Source: Nannocystis punicea
GTDB lineage: Bacteria > Myxococcota_A > Polyangia > Nannocystales > Nannocystaceae
Assembly (NCBI RefSeq): GCF_026965555.1
Contig: NZ_CP114040.1
Coordinates: forward strand, 12,917,501-12,981,500
Direction: 5' to 3'
Length of the DNA: 64,000 nucleotides
Part shown: positions 34,926 to 47,334 of the stretch, piece by piece
How positions within the stretch are numbered: the first letter of the stretch is position 1
How the letters are laid out: each line of letters begins with the position of its first letter
Notes under the pieces: generated by a model
What the model was told of the DNA's origin: nothing
Database searches by the model: none
Seen by the model: the letters and a program-made list of their open reading frames with translations, nothing else
Position numbers and translations under genes: made by a program

Positions 34926-35954
34926 CTACACGGCGGCGGCGTTCTGGGCGCGGAAGTACTCGACGGTGCGGCGGATGCCCTCGAGCAGGTTGACCTGGGG
35001 CTCGTAGCCGAGGTCGGCGGTGGCGCGGGCGTAGCTGAAGTAGTGGTGGGTGCAGATGTAGCGGATCGAGAAGCGGGACAGGCCCTCCTCGGCGTGGAGG
35101 GTGCCGCCGCGGACGAGGGTGTCGAAGGTCTCGCGGGCGGCGGCGGCGGCGTAGGCGACGGCGTAGGGGATCCGCAGGCGCGGGGTGGGGTAGCCGAGGC
35201 CGACGAGGACGCGGCGCACGAACTCCCAGAAGTTCATGGGCTCGCCGTTGGTGATGAAGTAGGCGCGGCCCGAGACCGGCGAGCCGGGCAGCAGGCGCTC
35301 GTCGGCGGCCAGCAGCGAGTCGACGATGTTGCTGACGTAGGTGAAGTCGTTGAGGCGGTCGCCGGCGCCGACTGTGAACTTGAGGTTGCCGGCCCTGGCG
35401 CGGGTGAGGATCGCCGGCAGCAGGCGGGTGTCACCTGGCCCGAAGATCATGTGCGGGCGGATCGCGCAGGTCAGGACGCCGCCCTGGCCGCTGGCGCTCA
35501 GGACCTCCTCCTCGGCGATCCGCTTGGTCTCGGCGTAGGGGGCCAGCCACTGGCGAGCGTAGGGCAGGCTCTCGTCGCCGTTCTCGATGTCGCGCCCCTC
35601 GTAGACGACGCTGGCCGAGCTGACGTAGACGAGCTTCGGCACCTGGCCTTTGCGACAGGCGGCGAGGACGTTGCGGGTGCCGTCGATGTTGACGGCGCGG
35701 ACCTGCTCGACGCGGCTGTGCTTGGTGTGGACCAGCGAGGCGTTGTGGAACACGACGCTCTGGCCGGCGCAGGCGCGGGCGACGACGTCGGGGTCGCAGA
35801 TGTCGCCGGAGACGAACTGGACGTCGTCGCGCCAGCGGTCGACCTTGTGGTCGAGGACGGTGACTTTGTCGCCGCGGCGGACGAGGGCGTCGACGAGGAA
35901 GCGGCCGAGGAAGCCGCAGCCGCCGGTGACGAGAGAAGCGCGAGGCTCGGTCAT
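34926..35954 (-). CDS. NSDHL/3-beta-HSD-like NAD-dependent sterol dehydrogenase
   Basis: A 342-residue extended SDR. The NAD site is GGCGFLG, the catalytic Ser lies in LVYVSSASVVYEG, and the Tyr-Lys pair in YAETK. The later part (LNDFTYVSNIVDSLLAAD, then NFWEFVRRVLVGLGYPTPR) is characteristic of the 3-beta-hydroxysteroid dehydrogenase / sterol-4-carboxylate 3-dehydrogenase branch. Known Nannocystis make sterols, so a role in C-4 sterol demethylation is plausible, but other epimerase substrates are not excluded. ATG 35954. It lies 64 bp upstream of the RLQTAE protein gene on the same strand. Confidence 0.75.
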   Translation of the reverse strand: MTEPRASLVTGGCGFLGRFLVDALVRRGDKVTVLDHKVDRWRDDVQFVSGDICDPDVVARACAGQSVVFHNASLVHTKHSRVEQVRAVNIDGTRNVLAACRKGQVPKLVYVSSASVVYEGRDIENGDESLPYARQWLAPYAETKRIAEEEVLSASGQGGVLTCAIRPHMIFGPGDTRLLPAILTRARAGNLKFTVGAGDRLNDFTYVSNIVDSLLAADERLLPGSPVSGRAYFITNGEPMNFWEFVRRVLVGLGYPTPRLRIPYAVAYAAAAARETFDTLVRGGTLHAEEGLSRFSIRYICTHHYFSYARATADLGYEPQVNLLEGIRRTVEYFRAQNAAAV

Positions 35955-35990
35955 GCGAGGCGCGGATGGTAGCGGGCGCGCGCCAGCGGC

Positions 35991-36944
35991 TCAAGGGCAG
36001 GTGCGACGCAAGACCGTGGTCCCCGCTTCCAGCTCCACCAAGGCTTCGACGCACGGATCTTCCGGCAGGTCCCCGGGGGGGAAACCGCAGCACGGCTCGC
36101 GGTTCTTGTAGATCTCGCCCTTGTCGTTGTAAGGGCAGTTGGCGCTCCGCGGGGTGCAGCAGCCGTTATCGGGGACGTCCCCCGGAGGGGCGAGGAATGC
36201 GTCACAGCTCTCGTTGCACGCGTACGCGCACGCGACCATGAGGCCGCCGGCGTTACAACGCGCCTGACAGAACAGGCTCAACGCCTGCGGGTCAGGGTCC
36301 ACCTCGCCGTCGCAGACCTCGGGCTTGGCGTCGCGCAGCTCGTCCTCCTTGTCGAGCACGTCGGCGCTCTCGAGCAGCTGGTTGCCGCAGTAGTGGCAGT
36401 TGGAGCGGTCCCACTTGCACTCGATGCACCTGGTGGACTCCCCGCCGCCGTAGGCGCGGAAGTTCGGGCCGTCGAGGGTGGTGCAGTCGATGCGGATCGG
36501 CGCGCCCTTGTCCGTCACGTCCGTCACCAGGCCGTCGTCGCACTCCTCGTTCTCGTCGACCACGCCGTCGCCGCAGGCGCGCGGGCAGCCGGACACGTCG
36601 ATCGTGCAGTCGCTGCGGCAGCGCGCAGAGCCCTCGATCGGACATGGCGGCGAGGACATGTCCATCGGGTCACACGCCTCGCCCGGGTCGAGCAAGCCGT
36701 TGCCGCAGCGGGTGCAGGCGCCGCGGTCGAAGATGCAGGTGCTGCGGTCGCACGCGCCCGGGCCCGGGACCTCGCCGGCCGCGCAGAAGCCGACCATGCT
36801 GTCGGCCTGTGACGGCTCACACTCCTCGCCCGCGAGCCTGTCGACGTAGCCGTCGCCGCAGTCGGGCTGCAGGTCGAGCTGGACGACGCAGCCCAAGGTC
36901 CCACCGAGGCCGGCGGCGACGAGCAGCGCGTGCGCGAGGCGCAT
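35991..36944 (-). CDS. Cysteine-rich surface lipoprotein (paralogue 1)
   Basis: A 317-residue lipoprotein (ALLVAAGLGGTLGC) with more than 35 cysteines. It contains myxobacterial DUF4215-type repeats: CGDGYVDRLAGEECEPS, CGNGLLDPGEACDP and CGDGVVDENEECDDG. The C-terminal part has CNESCDAFLAPP and CCGFPPGDLPEDPC. ATG 36944 is preferred to an upstream TTG since the signal peptide begins there. Likely displayed on the cell surface with a disulfide-rich fold. Its closest relative is the next gene upstream on the same strand, so the pair arose by tandem duplication. Function unknown. Confidence 0.8.
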   Translation of the reverse strand: MRLAHALLVAAGLGGTLGCVVQLDLQPDCGDGYVDRLAGEECEPSQADSMVGFCAAGEVPGPGACDRSTCIFDRGACTRCGNGLLDPGEACDPMDMSSPPCPIEGSARCRSDCTIDVSGCPRACGDGVVDENEECDDGLVTDVTDKGAPIRIDCTTLDGPNFRAYGGGESTRCIECKWDRSNCHYCGNQLLESADVLDKEDELRDAKPEVCDGEVDPDPQALSLFCQARCNAGGLMVACAYACNESCDAFLAPPGDVPDNGCCTPRSANCPYNDKGEIYKNREPCCGFPPGDLPEDPCVEALVELEAGTTVLRRTCP

Positions 36945-37187
36945 GCTCGTCAAGGTAGCACAGAGGGCCGTGGATCACGCTTTGACGCGCCAGCGAGCCG
37001 AATCCGGGCGATCTGGCAGGGTGCGCCCGGCGCCTCGGTCAGGTCGAGCCCGCGGCCCGGCGGCGGTCGCGACCTCGCGCGTGCGGCCATTCGCCGAGTC
37101 GGTTCGCTGCGCGAGTTCGTCGCGCCGGCCGCGCTCGCGCAGGAGGTCGCGCTCGCGTCCGTCATCGACGCGGCATCGCGCGGCGCG

Positions 37188-38135
37188 TCAGCGGCAGACG
37201 TTGATGAGGATCGGGAAGTTGACCGGCTCGCAGGGGTTCTCTTCCGGGTGGGTGAGCTTGCGGCAGCAGTCGTTGCGGCCGGGCATCAGGTCGCCGGTCT
37301 GCGGGTCGTAGGGGCAGGCCTCGCCGCGGGCGGTGCAGCAGCCGAGCTCCTCGGTCGGGAGGTTGGCGGTCTTGTCGAAGGCCTGGCAGTCGTCGGCGCA
37401 CTTGAACTTGCACTCGACGCGGTAGTTGCTGCCGCACGCGCCCTGGCAGTGGATCACCAGCGCCTCCGGGTCGGCCTGCTGGTTGTCACACACCTCGGGC
37501 GCCGGCTGGATGGTCTGCTCGAAGTCGACGTAGAGGCCGTCGACGACCTCGTCACCCTCGAGCTTGTCGTTCTGGCAGTACGAGCACTGCGAGCGGTCCC
37601 ACTCGCACTTGCTGGTGCACTTCGTCGAGGAGCCCGAGCCGTAGCGGCGGGTGATGCCCGCCGGCGAGTCGAGGTCGGTGCAGGGGACCTCGAGCGCGAG
37701 GTCGTCGAGGTCGAGGGCGAAGTCGCATTCCTCGTCGAGGTCGACCATGCCGTTGCCGCAGGCGGAGCAGGCCGAGCGATCGACGGTGCAGTTGTCGCGG
37801 CAGGTCGCGACCCCTTCTCCGGGACATGTCGGTGCGGTCATGTCCTCTGGGTCACATTCTTCGCCGGGGTCGAGCACGCCGTTGCCGCAGCTCGAGCAGC
37901 CGCTGGGGGTGAAGCGGCAGGACTTGGGGTCGCACGCGGCGGGGCCGGCGACCTGGCCGAGCTCGGCGCAGCGGTCGGCGTAGCTGTCGGGCAGGGACGG
38001 CTCGCAGTCCTCTTGAGCGAGGGCGTCGATGAAGCCGTCGCCGCAGTCGGCCTGCGGATCGAGCTCGATGAGGCAGCCTGCGGCGACGCCGAGCGCCGCT
38101 GCGAGGAGCCACATGAGCCGGGAGGCGGGCCTCAT
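37188..38135 (-). CDS. Cysteine-rich surface lipoprotein (paralogue 2)
   Basis: A 315-residue paralogue of the preceding protein: lipoprotein signal (LLAAALGVAAGC), then CGDGFIDALAQEDCEPS, CGNGVLDPGEECDPEDM and CGNGMVDLDEECD, with a matching C-terminal block (CKFKCADDCQAF, CCRKLTHPEENPCEP). The order of repeats is the same, but identity is moderate, so duplication is old. ATG 38135 directly precedes the signal. A CATGTCC-like stretch at the DPxDM site is present in both copies and so reflects coding constraint, not element insertion. Confidence 0.8.
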   Translation of the reverse strand: MRPASRLMWLLAAALGVAAGCLIELDPQADCGDGFIDALAQEDCEPSLPDSYADRCAELGQVAGPAACDPKSCRFTPSGCSSCGNGVLDPGEECDPEDMTAPTCPGEGVATCRDNCTVDRSACSACGNGMVDLDEECDFALDLDDLALEVPCTDLDSPAGITRRYGSGSSTKCTSKCEWDRSQCSYCQNDKLEGDEVVDGLYVDFEQTIQPAPEVCDNQQADPEALVIHCQGACGSNYRVECKFKCADDCQAFDKTANLPTEELGCCTARGEACPYDPQTGDLMPGRNDCCRKLTHPEENPCEPVNFPILINVCR

Positions 38136-38280
38136 CGTCGAGGACGATAGCACGCGGACCCGCGACGGGCGGCGATCGTGGCGGTGGTCGCCGACTCACG
38201 TTCAGGTTCACGGATGTGGGCCAGTGAAGCTCGCAAATCGCAGAACCACGAGTCTGTCATCTCGAGTTACGCTCGCAGCG

Positions 38281-38910
38281 ATGGAGCCTCATGATCCGCC
38301 GAGCAAACAGCAGTCTCATGCACGGTCGTCTCCTGCAGCGCTCCGCAACCGCGGGGTGATCGCAGAGGTGTTGGCACGGGTCCTGCCACCGCAGGGGCGC
38401 GTGCTCGAAATCGCCAGCGGGACCGGAGAGCACGCGGTGAGCTTCGCCGCCGCGTTCCCTGGGGTCTCGTGGCAACCGACCGACGTCGAACCGGAAGCGC
38501 TGGCGTCGATCGCCGCACGCGTCGACAGCGAGGGCCCGCGCAACTTACTCCAGCCGCTGCGGCTCGACGTCACCGCGTGGCCGTGGCCGGTCACCGAGGT
38601 CGACGCGATCGTGTGCATCAACATGATCCACATCTCCCCGTGGGCCGCCTGCGAGGCGCTGATGGCCGGGGCCGGGCGCGTGCTGCCCGTCGGCGGGGTG
38701 CTCTACCTGTACGGCGCGATCAAGTTCGACGGCCGCCACACTGCCCCGAGCAACGAGGCGTTCGACGCCGACCTGCGGGCCCGCGACCCGGCGTGGGGCG
38801 TGCGCGACGAGGCCGACGTGCGGGCCGCGGCCGCGGCTCACGGCCTCCAGCGAGCCGAGCTGGTGGCGATGCCCGCCAACAACTTCTCGCTGGTGTTCCG
38901 CAAGTCCTGA
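38281..38910 (+). CDS. DUF938-family SAM-dependent methyltransferase-like protein
   Basis: A 209-residue class I methyltransferase fold of the DUF938 family. The AdoMet motif is VLEIASGTGEHAVSFA, with the acidic post-II residue in PTDVEP, and the family-specific INMIHISPWAACEAL and LYLYGAIKFDGRHTAPSN. The C-terminus NNFSLVFRKS is typical. Substrate unknown. ATG 38281 gives the usual length. The stop (38908-38910) lies in the centre of a partial palindrome (GTCC TGAA GGAC). Confidence 0.88.
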   Translation: MEPHDPPSKQQSHARSSPAALRNRGVIAEVLARVLPPQGRVLEIASGTGEHAVSFAAAFPGVSWQPTDVEPEALASIAARVDSEGPRNLLQPLRLDVTAWPWPVTEVDAIVCINMIHISPWAACEALMAGAGRVLPVGGVLYLYGAIKFDGRHTAPSNEAFDADLRARDPAWGVRDEADVRAAAAAHGLQRAELVAMPANNFSLVFRKS

Positions 38911-38985
38911 AGGACATGCCCTTTCGTGCAGGTCCGCTGCGCTTGCGCAGGCGGGCTCGGGGGGGTATCCTGCGCAAAGTCGCGC

Positions 38986-40029
38986 ATGGCTCCTCAGCTC
39001 GATCTGTTCGCCGATCCCTCGCAAGATCCCGCCCCCGCCGCGGACGGCGGGGCTCGTGGCGCCAAGAAGACGGCGCCCCCGATCTCGCCGGCGACCGCGC
39101 CGGCCGAGCTGGCGGCGCTGGCCGAGCGGCTGCCGAAGAACCTGCGCTTCGGCACGTCGTCGTGGGCCTACCCGGGCTGGTCGGGGATCGTCTACGACCT
39201 GCCGCACAGCCAGCAGCGGCTCGCGCGCGAGGGTCTGGCCGCGTACGCGCGTCATCCGCTGATGCGCGCGGTGGGCATCGACCGCTCGTACTACGCGCCG
39301 CCGCGGACCGACGAGTTCGCGGCCTACGCCGCGGCGGTGCCGGCCGACTTCCGCTTCCTGGTCAAGGCCCACGAGGCCTGCACGACGGCGGTGTGGCCCA
39401 AGCACCAGCGCTACGGCAAGGTCCGCGGCCAGCCCAACGAGCGCTTCCTCGACCCGGTGTACGCCAGCGAATTCGTGGTCGCGCCGGCCGTCGAGGGCCT
39501 CGGCGAGACGCTGGGGCCGCTGCTGTTCCAGTTCGCCCCGCAGGACTTCGGCGCGCTCGGCGGGGCCCGCTGGCTGGTCGACCGCCTGCGCCGCTTCCTC
39601 GACGGGCTGCCCCGCGGGCCGCTCTACGCGGTCGAGCTGCGCAACCGCGAGCTGATGACCGGCGCCTACGCCGCGGCGCTGGCGGAGTTCGGCGCCTGCC
39701 ACTGCATCAACGTCTACCCGAGCATGCCGCCGGCGCGGGCGCAGCGGTCGCGCGTGCGCCAGGACCAGGCCCCGGCGCTGGTGTGCCGCTGGATGCTGCA
39801 CCCGAGCATGAACTACGAGCGCGCCGAGGCCCGCTACGACCCGTTCGACCACCTCGTCGACGAAGACCCGGGCAACCGCGAGGAGGTCGCCAGAGTCTGC
39901 CTCGAGACGGACGTCGACCTGCCGGTCTACGTGATCGTCAACAACAAGGCCGAGGGCTCGTCGCCGCGGACGATCGCCAGGCTGGCCCTGCGGATCGCCG
40001 AGCTCGACGCCAGCCGCGCGGCTGGATGA
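38986..40029 (+). CDS. DUF72 (YecE-like) protein
   Basis: A 347-residue DUF72 protein with a TIM-barrel-like fold. Characteristic motifs are RFGTSSWAYPGWSGIVYD, FRFLVKAHEACT, LLFQFAPQDFG and AVELRNRELM; the end has YVIVNNKAEGSSPRTI. The family's biochemical role is not firmly known. A Ser/Ala-rich N-terminal 30 residues precede the domain. ATG 38986 follows the previous gene's stop by 75 bp, with palindrome half-sites in between. Confidence 0.88.
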   Translation: MAPQLDLFADPSQDPAPAADGGARGAKKTAPPISPATAPAELAALAERLPKNLRFGTSSWAYPGWSGIVYDLPHSQQRLAREGLAAYARHPLMRAVGIDRSYYAPPRTDEFAAYAAAVPADFRFLVKAHEACTTAVWPKHQRYGKVRGQPNERFLDPVYASEFVVAPAVEGLGETLGPLLFQFAPQDFGALGGARWLVDRLRRFLDGLPRGPLYAVELRNRELMTGAYAAALAEFGACHCINVYPSMPPARAQRSRVRQDQAPALVCRWMLHPSMNYERAEARYDPFDHLVDEDPGNREEVARVCLETDVDLPVYVIVNNKAEGSSPRTIARLALRIAELDASRAAG

Positions 40030-40290
40030 CGCGCATGGAACTTTACGGAGTTGTCATGTGGAAACCTGTCCCGAGGGGCAGGTGAGCGGGCCGAGGAGCC
40101 GGACCGACGTGACGCGAGGCAGCGAGGATCGGACCTGCCCTGAAGGACAGATCTCTTCGGAAGCCGACGAGAGAACCGCGCAGAGCGAGGTCCGTGGCGA
40201 GCTGCCCCGAGGGACAGGTTTGCCGAGCCGAGCGCGTCGGACGGGGCTGCTCGCCTCCTGGCCGACGAGCGTCGCGAGCGCGGGACAGGC
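40030..40290. repeat. Three palindromes between convergent genes
   Basis: Copies at 40064-40083 (ACCTGTCC CGAG GGGCAGGT), 40133-40152 (ACCTGCCC TGAA GGACAGAT) and 40200-40219 (AGCTGCCC CGAG GGACAGGT), in the gap where the DUF72 and TolC-like genes converge. Both genes may use them as terminators; no U-tract follows. Confidence 0.75.
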
Positions 40291-41727
40291 TCAGCGGAGG
40301 TTCGTCGGCGGGGTGGTCGAGCGCGTGGGACGGGCCGCGGCGAGGGTGCTCGCCTCCTGGCCGATGATCGTCTCGAGCGTGTACATGGCGTCGAAGTAGG
40401 TGCCGTAGGCGTCGAGCGCCTCGGTCTGGATCCGCAAGAAATTCTCGCGGGCGACGAACACCTCGATGATGTCGACCTCGCCGAGCTCGAAGGCCCGCTG
40501 CAGCAGCTGCAGGTTCTCCTCGAAGCGCGGCACGACCTCGCGCGAGTAGGTCTGGACGCGCTCGGCCGCGGTGTTGATCGCGTCGACCGCCCGGCGAGCG
40601 TTGAGCGCGAGCTGGTAGCGCGTGACCTCGAGCTCGGTGTTGGCGACGCTCAGCTCGGCCTTGGTCTGCGCCCGCGCCAGCTGGTTGCGCTTGAAGAACG
40701 GCAGCGGGATCGTGATCATGCCGAGGAGGAGTCGGGACGGGTAAGCCGCGCCGGGCTCCCACTCGCGGCCCGCGTAGACGCCGAGCCACGGCTCGGGCAG
40801 GCGGTCGCGCTTGGCCGACTTGACCCTGGCCTCGCCGAGTTCGACCTGGGCCTCCTTGGTCTTGAGCGCCGGGTGCTCCTTCTGCACGTTGGCGATCAGG
40901 TCCTCGGGGTCGCGGACCTTGATCGGGTCGCCGAGCTCGCCGGCGGGGGCGATGAGCTGTCCCGAAGGCCAGCCGGCCATCTCGGCCAGGTGGATGCACG
41001 CGAGGCGGTAGTTGAGGTCCGCGGCCAGCTTGGCCTGGCGCGCGCGCGCGAGCTCACCCTCGGCCACGCGCACGCGCAGGCGCGAGATCTCACCGGCCTG
41101 CTGGCGGCGGCTGGCGATGTCGAGGAGGCGCTCGGCGAACTGCTGCGTGCGTGCGGCGGTGCGTGCGCGCTCCTTGGCGATCAGCGCGGTGTTGTACGCG
41201 TAGTGGACCTGCGCGTGCGTGGTCCAGCGGACCTGCGCGAGCTCCTTGTCGAGGTACTCGCGGTACTCGCGACCGGCCTTGATGCGGAGGTGGCGCTCGC
41301 GGCCGATCTCGAACGGCTGCTGCAGCGTGGCCTGGAGCTCGAAGTGCCGCTCGCCGGGAAAGGCCTGGTTCGAGCGGACGCCCATGCCGAGGTACAGCTG
41401 CGGGTTGTCGATCAGCAGCGGCTTGGCGCCGGTGACCGCCGCGTCGCCGAGCTCGAGGCGCGAGCGGGCGGTGCGGACCGGCATCGCGTTCTCTTCGGCG
41501 TGTTTTAAAATTGTGTCGAGGGGGAGGACCTGAGCGCCGGCGACGACCGGTTCGGGGATCGTCTGACTCGGCTCGGGCGCCGGCGCGAGCAGCGGCGCCG
41601 GCTGGTCAGCGGGCTTGCGTGCGGGGGCGGGCGCGGCTCCGGCCGCGGGCGCGAGCGATGCTGCGGTCACGGCCGCGACCAGCGTGAACATCGTCGAGGT
41701 GCGGGTGAGGGCTGTGCGGCGTGGCAT
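40291..41727 (-). CDS. TolC/CzcC-like outer-membrane efflux protein
   Basis: A 478-residue outer-membrane factor. A signal peptide (TLVAAVTAASLAPAAGAAP) and a Pro/Ala linker are followed by the duplicated OEP domain: helical stretches (ARSRLELGDAAV, RWTTHAQVHYAYNTALIAKE, LDIASRRQQAGEISRLRVR; then AQVELGEARVKSAKRDRLPE, RAFELGEVDIIEVFVARENF) with strands such as PWLGVYAGREWEP. GTHPGxS-like ends are absent. It should form the exit duct for the RND pump encoded divergently. ATG 41727 is preferred over a TTG 39 bp upstream. Confidence 0.87.
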   Translation of the reverse strand: MPRRTALTRTSTMFTLVAAVTAASLAPAAGAAPAPARKPADQPAPLLAPAPEPSQTIPEPVVAGAQVLPLDTILKHAEENAMPVRTARSRLELGDAAVTGAKPLLIDNPQLYLGMGVRSNQAFPGERHFELQATLQQPFEIGRERHLRIKAGREYREYLDKELAQVRWTTHAQVHYAYNTALIAKERARTAARTQQFAERLLDIASRRQQAGEISRLRVRVAEGELARARQAKLAADLNYRLACIHLAEMAGWPSGQLIAPAGELGDPIKVRDPEDLIANVQKEHPALKTKEAQVELGEARVKSAKRDRLPEPWLGVYAGREWEPGAAYPSRLLLGMITIPLPFFKRNQLARAQTKAELSVANTELEVTRYQLALNARRAVDAINTAAERVQTYSREVVPRFEENLQLLQRAFELGEVDIIEVFVARENFLRIQTEALDAYGTYFDAMYTLETIIGQEASTLAAARPTRSTTPPTNLR

Positions 41728-42018
41728 GCGAATCGGAGTGCGGACGAGATCGTCGCGCCTTGTCAAGCCCGCGGACTCTTACACGTGGGGTCCGAGGTTG
41801 CCAAGATCCTTGTTCAGCTCGAGAGTTTCGACACGGCTGCAGCGCTCTGGGGGCCGGCGAAACCTTGACATGAAGTCCCCGTAATGTAAGCAATGGTGTT
41901 CGAAACACCATCCCAGGGCCTTTTTCGGGGGGAGAAGCACTCTCGTCCCGCCGGGCCCTGCGCCACGCTCGCGCACGGGCCTGGCGCGCGGATTAAAAGA
42001 CTCCCAGGACGTGTAGTG
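41728..42018. promoter_or_regulatory. Divergent control region of the metal efflux genes
   Basis: Two divergent transcripts start from this 291-bp gap. For the rightward genes TTGACA (41865-41870) is a good -35, though a matching -10 is unclear. A perfect inverted repeat lies at 41893-41911 (ATGGTGTT CGA AACACCAT), followed by a T-run (41921-41926), which could be an operator or an attenuating hairpin. No metal-sensor gene (MerR, ArsR, CopY type) is adjacent. Confidence 0.5.
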
Positions 42019-43215
42019 ATGAGCAATTCCTCTGACCCCGGTCGAGCCTCGCGCTGGCTGATCCTCCTCGACCACGCGCGACGCTGGTTCGTGCTCATGT
42101 TCGTCTTCGCGGTCGCGACGCCGCTCGGCTGCAACCACGGAGAGGCCGCCGAAGGCGACGCCGCCACCAAGCCGCCGGAGCTACCGTACTTCGAAGACGG
42201 CGTGATCAAGCTGCCCGAGGTGTTCGCCGAGAAGGCGGCGCTGCAGAGCGCGACGGTCGAGATGACCGAGGTGTCGCCGGTGGTCCACGTGACCGGCGTG
42301 CTCGAGTTCGACGAGCTGCGGATCGCCGAGGTCGGCTCGCGGATCTCCGGGCGCGTCAAGGAGGTCAAGGTCATCGAGGGCACGAAGGTCGAGACCGGCG
42401 ATATCCTGGCCACGCTCGACAGCGCGGAGCTGGGCAAGGCGCAGGCCGAGATCTCGGCGGTGGTCGCCAAGGCGGAGCTGGCCGAGCGCGACAAGGAGCG
42501 CAAGCGGCGGCTGCTGCAGGAGGGCATCGCCTCGCAGCGCGCGGCCGACCTCGCCAGCGCCGAGGTGTCGGTCGCCAGCGCCGAGCTGCGGGCGGCCAAG
42601 CAGCGCGTGCAGGCGCTGGGCGGCGGGTCGTCCGACAAGGCGGCGCTCGGGGTGATGTCGCTGACCTCGCCGATCGAGGGCGACGTGGTCCGCGTGCGAG
42701 TGTTCCGCGGCCAGGCGGTCGAGCCGAGCTATACGGCCTTCACGATCGCCGACCGCAGCACGCTGTGGGTGCGCCTCAGCGTATTCGAGGGCGAGGTGGT
42801 CAACATCCGCGTCGGCGACTCGGTCGAGATCTCGTCGCAGGTGACGCCCGACGAGGTGCTGACCGGCACCGTGACGTTCGTCAGCACGGTGCTCGACCCG
42901 GTGACCCGCAGCGCCGAGGTGCGCGTGGTGGTCCCGAACGAGGCCGGCAAGCTGCGCGTCGGCCAGGCGGTCAACGCGAGGATCCGGCCGGGCGCGGCGC
43001 GCAAGCAGGCGCTGGCGATCCCGCGCAAGGCGATGGTGCAGGTCGACGGCAAGCCGACGGTGTTCGTCGAGGTCGGCGAGCGGGCCGTCATGCCGCGCAC
43101 GATCGAGGTCGGCGCCCAGGGCCCCGACCTCGTCGAGATCAGGAAGGGCCTCGAGCCGGGCGAGCGGATCATCACCGAGGGGGTGTTCGCCCTCAAGTCC
43201 GAGCTGTTCCGCTAA
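42019..43215 (+). CDS. RND membrane fusion protein (CzcB/CusB-like)
   Basis: A 398-residue periplasmic adaptor. A signal with a possible lipobox (VFAVATPLGC) is followed by the lipoyl-like domain split by a helical hairpin (SGRVKEVKVIEGTKVETGDI, then KAELAERDKERKRRLLQEG, then LTSPIEGDVVRVRVFRGQAV), the beta-barrel (LWVRLSVFEGEVVNIRVGD) and the membrane-proximal domain (IPRKAMVQVDGKPTVFVEVG). It links the pump to the outer-membrane duct. ATG 42019 follows CCAGGACG. No histidine-rich metal tail is present. The RND gene starts 22 bp after its stop. Confidence 0.9.
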   Translation: MSNSSDPGRASRWLILLDHARRWFVLMFVFAVATPLGCNHGEAAEGDAATKPPELPYFEDGVIKLPEVFAEKAALQSATVEMTEVSPVVHVTGVLEFDELRIAEVGSRISGRVKEVKVIEGTKVETGDILATLDSAELGKAQAEISAVVAKAELAERDKERKRRLLQEGIASQRAADLASAEVSVASAELRAAKQRVQALGGGSSDKAALGVMSLTSPIEGDVVRVRVFRGQAVEPSYTAFTIADRSTLWVRLSVFEGEVVNIRVGDSVEISSQVTPDEVLTGTVTFVSTVLDPVTRSAEVRVVVPNEAGKLRVGQAVNARIRPGAARKQALAIPRKAMVQVDGKPTVFVEVGERAVMPRTIEVGAQGPDLVEIRKGLEPGERIITEGVFALKSELFR

Positions 43216-43237
43216 TCGAGGCGCCGAGGAGACACCC

Positions 43238-46351
<3,114 letters not shown>

Positions 46352-46450
46352 CGCCGAGGCGACGCGAGCGACGAGACCGGACGAGCCCGCGCGGGCCGTC
46401 CGGTCTCGCTGCTTTCGGCGGGTGAGAGGGTCTTCGGGGCAGGTGCAGTG

Positions 46451-46470
46451 GCCTGTCCCGAAGGTCAGGC
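46451..46470. repeat. Palindrome supplying the stop codon of the SDR gene
   Basis: GCCTGTCC CGAA GGTCAGGC; the minus-strand TGA (46465-46467) is in the right arm. A half-site (GGGGCAGGT) lies just beyond at 46436. Confidence 0.75.
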
Positions 46471-47334
46471 GGCTGCGGACTTGGCGAGGCCGGTGAGCTG
46501 CTCGGAGACCTCCCACAGGCGGAGGGCGGCGGCGCGGTCGAGGGCGTAGCGCGTGGGGCGGGCGGGCTTCGACTTGGCGAAGTACTGGCCGCTGGTGCGC
46601 TCGAGCTCGGGGGCGCTGGCGACGTACACCGAGGTGCGGGCGCCCTGCTCGGGGGTGATCATGAAGCGCTGGGCGATGCCGACGAGGAAGCGGGAGATGC
46701 CGCGGGTGTCGCCGTCGAGGCCGAAGCCGGAGGCGACGACGCCGGGGTGGACGGCGTTGACGGTGACGCCGGTGCCGCGCAGGCGCTCGGCGAGCTCGAG
46801 CGTGAAGAGGAGGTTGGCCAGCTTGCTGCGGCAGTACACGGGGAAGGCGCTGTACTTGCGGCGGGCCTGCAGGTCGTCGAAGTCGAGCCCGCGGGCGGCG
46901 CGGTGGGCGTCCGAGGCGAGCACGACGATCCGCGACGGCGCGCTCTGCTTCAGCCGGTCGAGCAGCAGGTGCGTGAGCAGGAAGTGGCCGAGGTGGTTGA
47001 CTGCGAAGGTGGTCTCGAAGCCGTCGGCGGTCTCGCTGCGGTCGGACAGGACGAGGCCGGCGTTGTTGATGAGGACGTCGAGCCGCGGGTGACCGGCGAG
47101 GTACTCGGCGGCGAACCGGCGCACGTCGGCCAGCGAGGCGAGGTCGAGGCGCAGGACCTCGACGGCGTCGGAGCCGCTCTGCCGCTTGATGTCGGCGACC
47201 GCGGCCTCGCCCTTGACGAGGTCGCGCGAGGTGATGGTGACCGCGGCGCCCATGCGCGCCAGCTCGATCGCGGTGGCCTTGCCGATCCCGGTGTTGCCGC
47301 CCGTGAGCAGCACGTGCTTGCCTTGCATCGTCAT
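46465..47334 (-). CDS. Short-chain dehydrogenase (retinol dehydrogenase-like)
   Basis: A 289-residue classical SDR. Cofactor motif TGGNTGIGKATAIELA, NNAG motif (VLINNAGLV), catalytic Ser in RIVVLASDAH and YxxxK as YCRSK. The late segment (NAVHPGVVASGF, then GARTSVYVASAPELERTSGQ) matches the retinol dehydrogenase/WWOX-like branch, normally NADPH-dependent; substrate unknown. ATG 47334 (MTMQGK) is taken, with ATG 47328 as alternative. The last codons are in a dispersed palindrome. Confidence 0.88.
   Translation of the reverse strand: MTMQGKHVLLTGGNTGIGKATAIELARMGAAVTITSRDLVKGEAAVADIKRQSGSDAVEVLRLDLASLADVRRFAAEYLAGHPRLDVLINNAGLVLSDRSETADGFETTFAVNHLGHFLLTHLLLDRLKQSAPSRIVVLASDAHRAARGLDFDDLQARRKYSAFPVYCRSKLANLLFTLELAERLRGTGVTVNAVHPGVVASGFGLDGDTRGISRFLVGIAQRFMITPEQGARTSVYVASAPELERTSGQYFAKSKPARPTRYALDRAAALRLWEVSEQLTGLAKSAAA

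Noticed and set aside
36640..37860. Palindrome copies in the cysteine-rich paralogues
   Set aside because: CATGTCC-like bases occur at the same conserved DPxDM site in both paralogues, so they are explained by the shared protein sequence.
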